DNA of 64,000 bases, taken from Apostichopus japonicus (lineage: Eukaryota > Echinodermata > Holothuroidea > Aspidochirotida > Stichopodidae). The position numbers and the translations under genes are program-made. Location: positions 22,314,713 to 22,378,712 of the forward strand of contig NC_092574.1 in assembly GCF_037975245.1 (NCBI RefSeq). Direction: 5' to 3'. Shown piece by piece: positions 61,226-64,000 of this stretch (position 1 is the first letter of the stretch; every line of letters starts with the position of its first letter). Below the pieces are notes generated by a model. It saw only the letters and a program-made list of their open reading frames with translations, ran no database searches and was not told the origin of the DNA.

Positions 61226-61309
61226 ACTTAAAGTATGCAAAAAAGGTCAATATTTTAGTTCCCCAAATCTCGAAAATGCGATCCTGCAGGGTAATAATAA
61301 TAATTATAC

Positions 61310-61649
<340 letters not shown>

Positions 61650-61808
61650 TCTATGACGGTGCTATCACTGAGTACGTTAAAGAGGTTATGAATTGGAAAA
61701 TGTCCATGTCTTGGAATGGTTAATCTGCATTACTACAACACCACCGACCCATGCACAACCTCCCGTAAATACGGCTTCAAACGCCAGAAATTCGCTGTCA
61801 ACGTATTC

Positions 61809-63631
61809 CAGGCGCGTATCCAGGGGGGGCGTTGGGGCGCGCGCCCCCCGGGTAAGAAAAAGAGGAGAGAAAAAAAAATGAAGAAAAAGGAAAAAAGGGG
61901 GGAAAAAGAGGAGGAGGAGAGGAAGAAAGGGAAAAGAAAAAGAAGAAAGGGAAAAAAGGAGAAAAGAAGGGAGTAGAAGAAGTACGCCAAGACACCGGGA
62001 AGAGTAAAAGGAACAGTGACATCATTACAGCGCTGATCCCTATTATATACACAGGGTAGCCAGTGACGGATCAAGGATTTCGGAAGGGGCGTGTGCCTCA
62101 CCCTACCACTTATACCGACAACTCCATGTTTGACGTTTCCATTTTTCCTCTCTCACTCATGATCTATATATATACTTTATATGGTCTATCATAACGCATG
62201 TGTGTGTATATACGCCTTAAACAACTGTAGAATTGTGCTATGAAACCAACTGTGGCTGGTCTCGAACTCGACCGTGTCGTCGGGGAACATGATGCATTTC
62301 GGGAAGGGGTCGACCGCCCCCCCTTCAGCATATTTTTTATGATAGTAATTTCAAAATAGAAAGTGCTAAGATGCAACTTACAAGGCCTGGGAAGTGTCAT
62401 TTCCAGCGATCTGGGAGGCATTTTCGGCCAACATTTTCTTGTGCGCTTCGCGCCAACTCGTGGTGGCGCTACGCTTAGATAATTTGCCCACAGGCTTCGC
62501 CCTCCCTTGGCAAATTATTCGCTGCGCACCTGTACGAATTTGTAAAGCAAACAGCAGATATAACATCATATCAGTCAGCATGAAAATGGCGGTTCCAGGA
62601 TGAACAGCCTCAAAATTGTCGAAGTGTGTAGTCATAGGAACCCAATTTGATTTGGGGTGGGGGGGGGGGGCTGTAACGACTTGCCCGATAAATATAACCT
62701 AAAGTTTTCGCGCGCTCCGCGCGCGTTCACCATGTTAATGTCAATATCATATAAGCACGCATCTGTTATTACATCGCATGCCAACGTGTACCGTACGGTC
62801 CGTGAAAGTTGCGCAGTATACCGCGGGATGCTAATGTAAACAACGAAATGTCTTATGTAGATGGAGAAAAAGCATGGAGGTCCAATTATGTCAAAACTCT
62901 CTTTGACATTAGTAATGGCGAATTAGGGGCTGACCCCCCCCCCCCCCCCCGCCTCCTACGCCTATGTGTGTAGTGTTCGGTTTCGGAATATCTGCTATTT
63001 TTTCATTTCCGAAACCGAACTTTTATTATAGCCGTTATAAGAGGTTTTAATATTTGTACACCAATAAATTAACTGTGTCTGAATTTTCCGCGAAAATTTC
63101 TGACCAACATTCTTCATCACACTTCCCTCTACTCGTGCAAGTTTGACCGGTCTGTTAGGGGTTGTAGGAGGTTTTTCTATATTGGCTGTCCATAGATTAA
63201 ATTTTGTGCAACATTATGGGTATGTTTTGAAGTGAGTTTATTCACGAGAAATGTGAATTTTCAAATTCTGAACAAATAATGGGCTCAAAAGCTTGAAAAG
63301 TGGGGCTGACGGATATTGTGGGCCGCGACGTAGAATCACCTACAATTGCAATGATCCACAGGACATGCGATGAGGTCGAACATGATGTGTGACTGGAGAC
63401 AATCTTCAAAAAGGTTCTGGATGGGAAAAAAACTATTGGGAAATACTTGGTTCTCAGGCAAAAAGTGTACATCTGGTTGGTCATTTTCAAGCCAGAGAAG
63501 TGCCATTTCCGGTGATCTGGGTGGTATCAAAACCAGAAATTTTCTTCTACGCTGCGCGCCAACCGATGGTGGCGCTCCGCTTAGATAGTAATTCGCGCCC
63601 ACCGGGTTAGAAAATCCTGGATACGCCCCTG
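61809..63631 (-). mobile_element. TIR transposon with CAGGCGCGTATCCAGG ends, inverted complete copy
   Basis: Inverted, diverged relative of 5542-7447, complete at both ends (CAGGCGCGTATCCAGG and CCTGGATACGCCCCTG). A 5-bp direct repeat TATTC flanks it (61804-61808 and 63632-63636), giving the clearest target duplication for this family. It includes a purine tract at 61855-61975 and a C17 run near 62937. No transposase frame. Confidence 0.8.
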
Positions 63632-63797
63632 TATTCCCTAGAGACCTCCCGAGCTGCCACTCGTAAAAGCAGCCCACCGCAGTTCATCTGACGTCATCAA
63701 AGGAACCATTTCAGCCAAAGCCGACTCCCCGCTGTTTACCGACACGGCGTTATACAGTTTACTATACATGTAACCACAACACTCTTCTCATCAATGA

Positions 63798-63955
63798 AAA
63801 TGTCTCCTCCCGAATCTTCCGATTCCGAGGAAATGAGATATTCGTAAGCTTTGACGAAAATTATTTTCTTGAGGAAGAAGAGGAGTAAATAGTTTTTGAG
63901 GGTGATGAAGATATCGGTGTTTTTCCCTATCAGTTGAGCCCCTTGCAGAAGAATT
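63798..63955 (+). pseudogene. Possible acidic N-terminal coding fragment at window edge
   Basis: ATG at 63798 gives MSPPESSDSEEMRYS then a stop. Shifted frames continue with SFDENYFLEEEEE and GDEDIGVFPYQLSPLQK. The acidic stretch and FPYQ phrase recall N-termini of some multi-copy invertebrate proteins ending in a Cys-rich domain. Two frame breaks make it a likely pseudogene or chance; the rest lies outside the window. Confidence 0.22.
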
Positions 63956-64000
63956 GTAAAACGATCCCGATGGCCGAGACGCGTCGCTGCCGATCGAAGT

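Overview
This is eukaryotic DNA, almost certainly from a marine invertebrate animal. It is AT-rich and intron-bearing, with no operons or Shine-Dalgarno signals, and it is saturated with transposable-element debris: a non-LTR reverse transcriptase, tRNA-derived SINEs, hAT-like and other inverted-repeat DNA transposons, a probable solo LTR, and long TA and TCATCG microsatellites. The palindrome TAGGCCTA is abundant at 22550-23420. A SINE carries the central domain that I recall as widespread in marine invertebrates. Together these suggest a deuterostome such as an echinoderm (sea cucumber or sea urchin type). The taxon is an inference; no conserved marker gene is present.

The window is built from segmental duplications. 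Unit 1 (458-18817), unit 2 (18822-38204) and unit 3 (38207-51358) are direct, mostly collinear copies. Unit 4 (57467-60625) is a shorter and more diverged copy containing only the gene, its core promoter and about 2.1 kb of downstream DNA. Each unit carries one intact-looking two-exon gene for a small secreted cysteine-rich protein of 208-214 residues. Copies A (13097-13980), B (32561-33456), C (47779-48674) and D (57598-58503) each have a signal peptide, the same phase-2 intron, and a CCAAT...TATAAAA promoter at fixed spacing. These four genes are the only convincing protein-coding genes in the window. I do not recognise the family.

Units 1-3 share the layout, left to right: 5'-truncated non-LTR RT (minus strand), tRNA-derived SINE, TA microsatellite, relics of a terminal-inverted-repeat element ending in CAGGSGCGTATCC, a full or partial copy of that element, a pyrimidine tract, a 31-bp minisatellite (units 1 and 2 only), the gene, then about 5 kb of non-coding DNA with a 40-bp minisatellite (units 1 and 2). 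The units differ by dated insertions. Unit 1 has a 4.1-kb transposon with a decayed gene whose C-terminus is cysteine-rich. Unit 2 has a 6-kb transposon with a decayed SAM-like-domain gene, and a 273-bp MITE with a 9-bp target duplication nested in it. Unit 3 has a 1.8-kb hAT-like element with an 8-bp target duplication, a probable 407-bp solo LTR, and a deletion of about 1.2 kb.

From 51359 to 57466 lies non-duplicated DNA with transposon fragments, an AGTCA-bordered element, a SINE, and a fragment resembling the 5' end of U2 snRNA. A roughly 520-bp direct repeat (55341-55860 and 60713-61225) flanks copy D. The right end has a 340-bp TCATCG/ATC microsatellite, then an inverted, complete copy of the CAGGSGCGTATCC element (61809-63631) with a 5-bp target duplication, and finally a possible acidic coding fragment at the window edge.

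The most interesting biology is the tandem secreted-protein family. Coding sequence is nearly constant while introns and flanks diverge, one short segment (residues about 167-180) varies strongly, and copy C is a mosaic (A-like promoter side, B-like gene body) indicating gene conversion.
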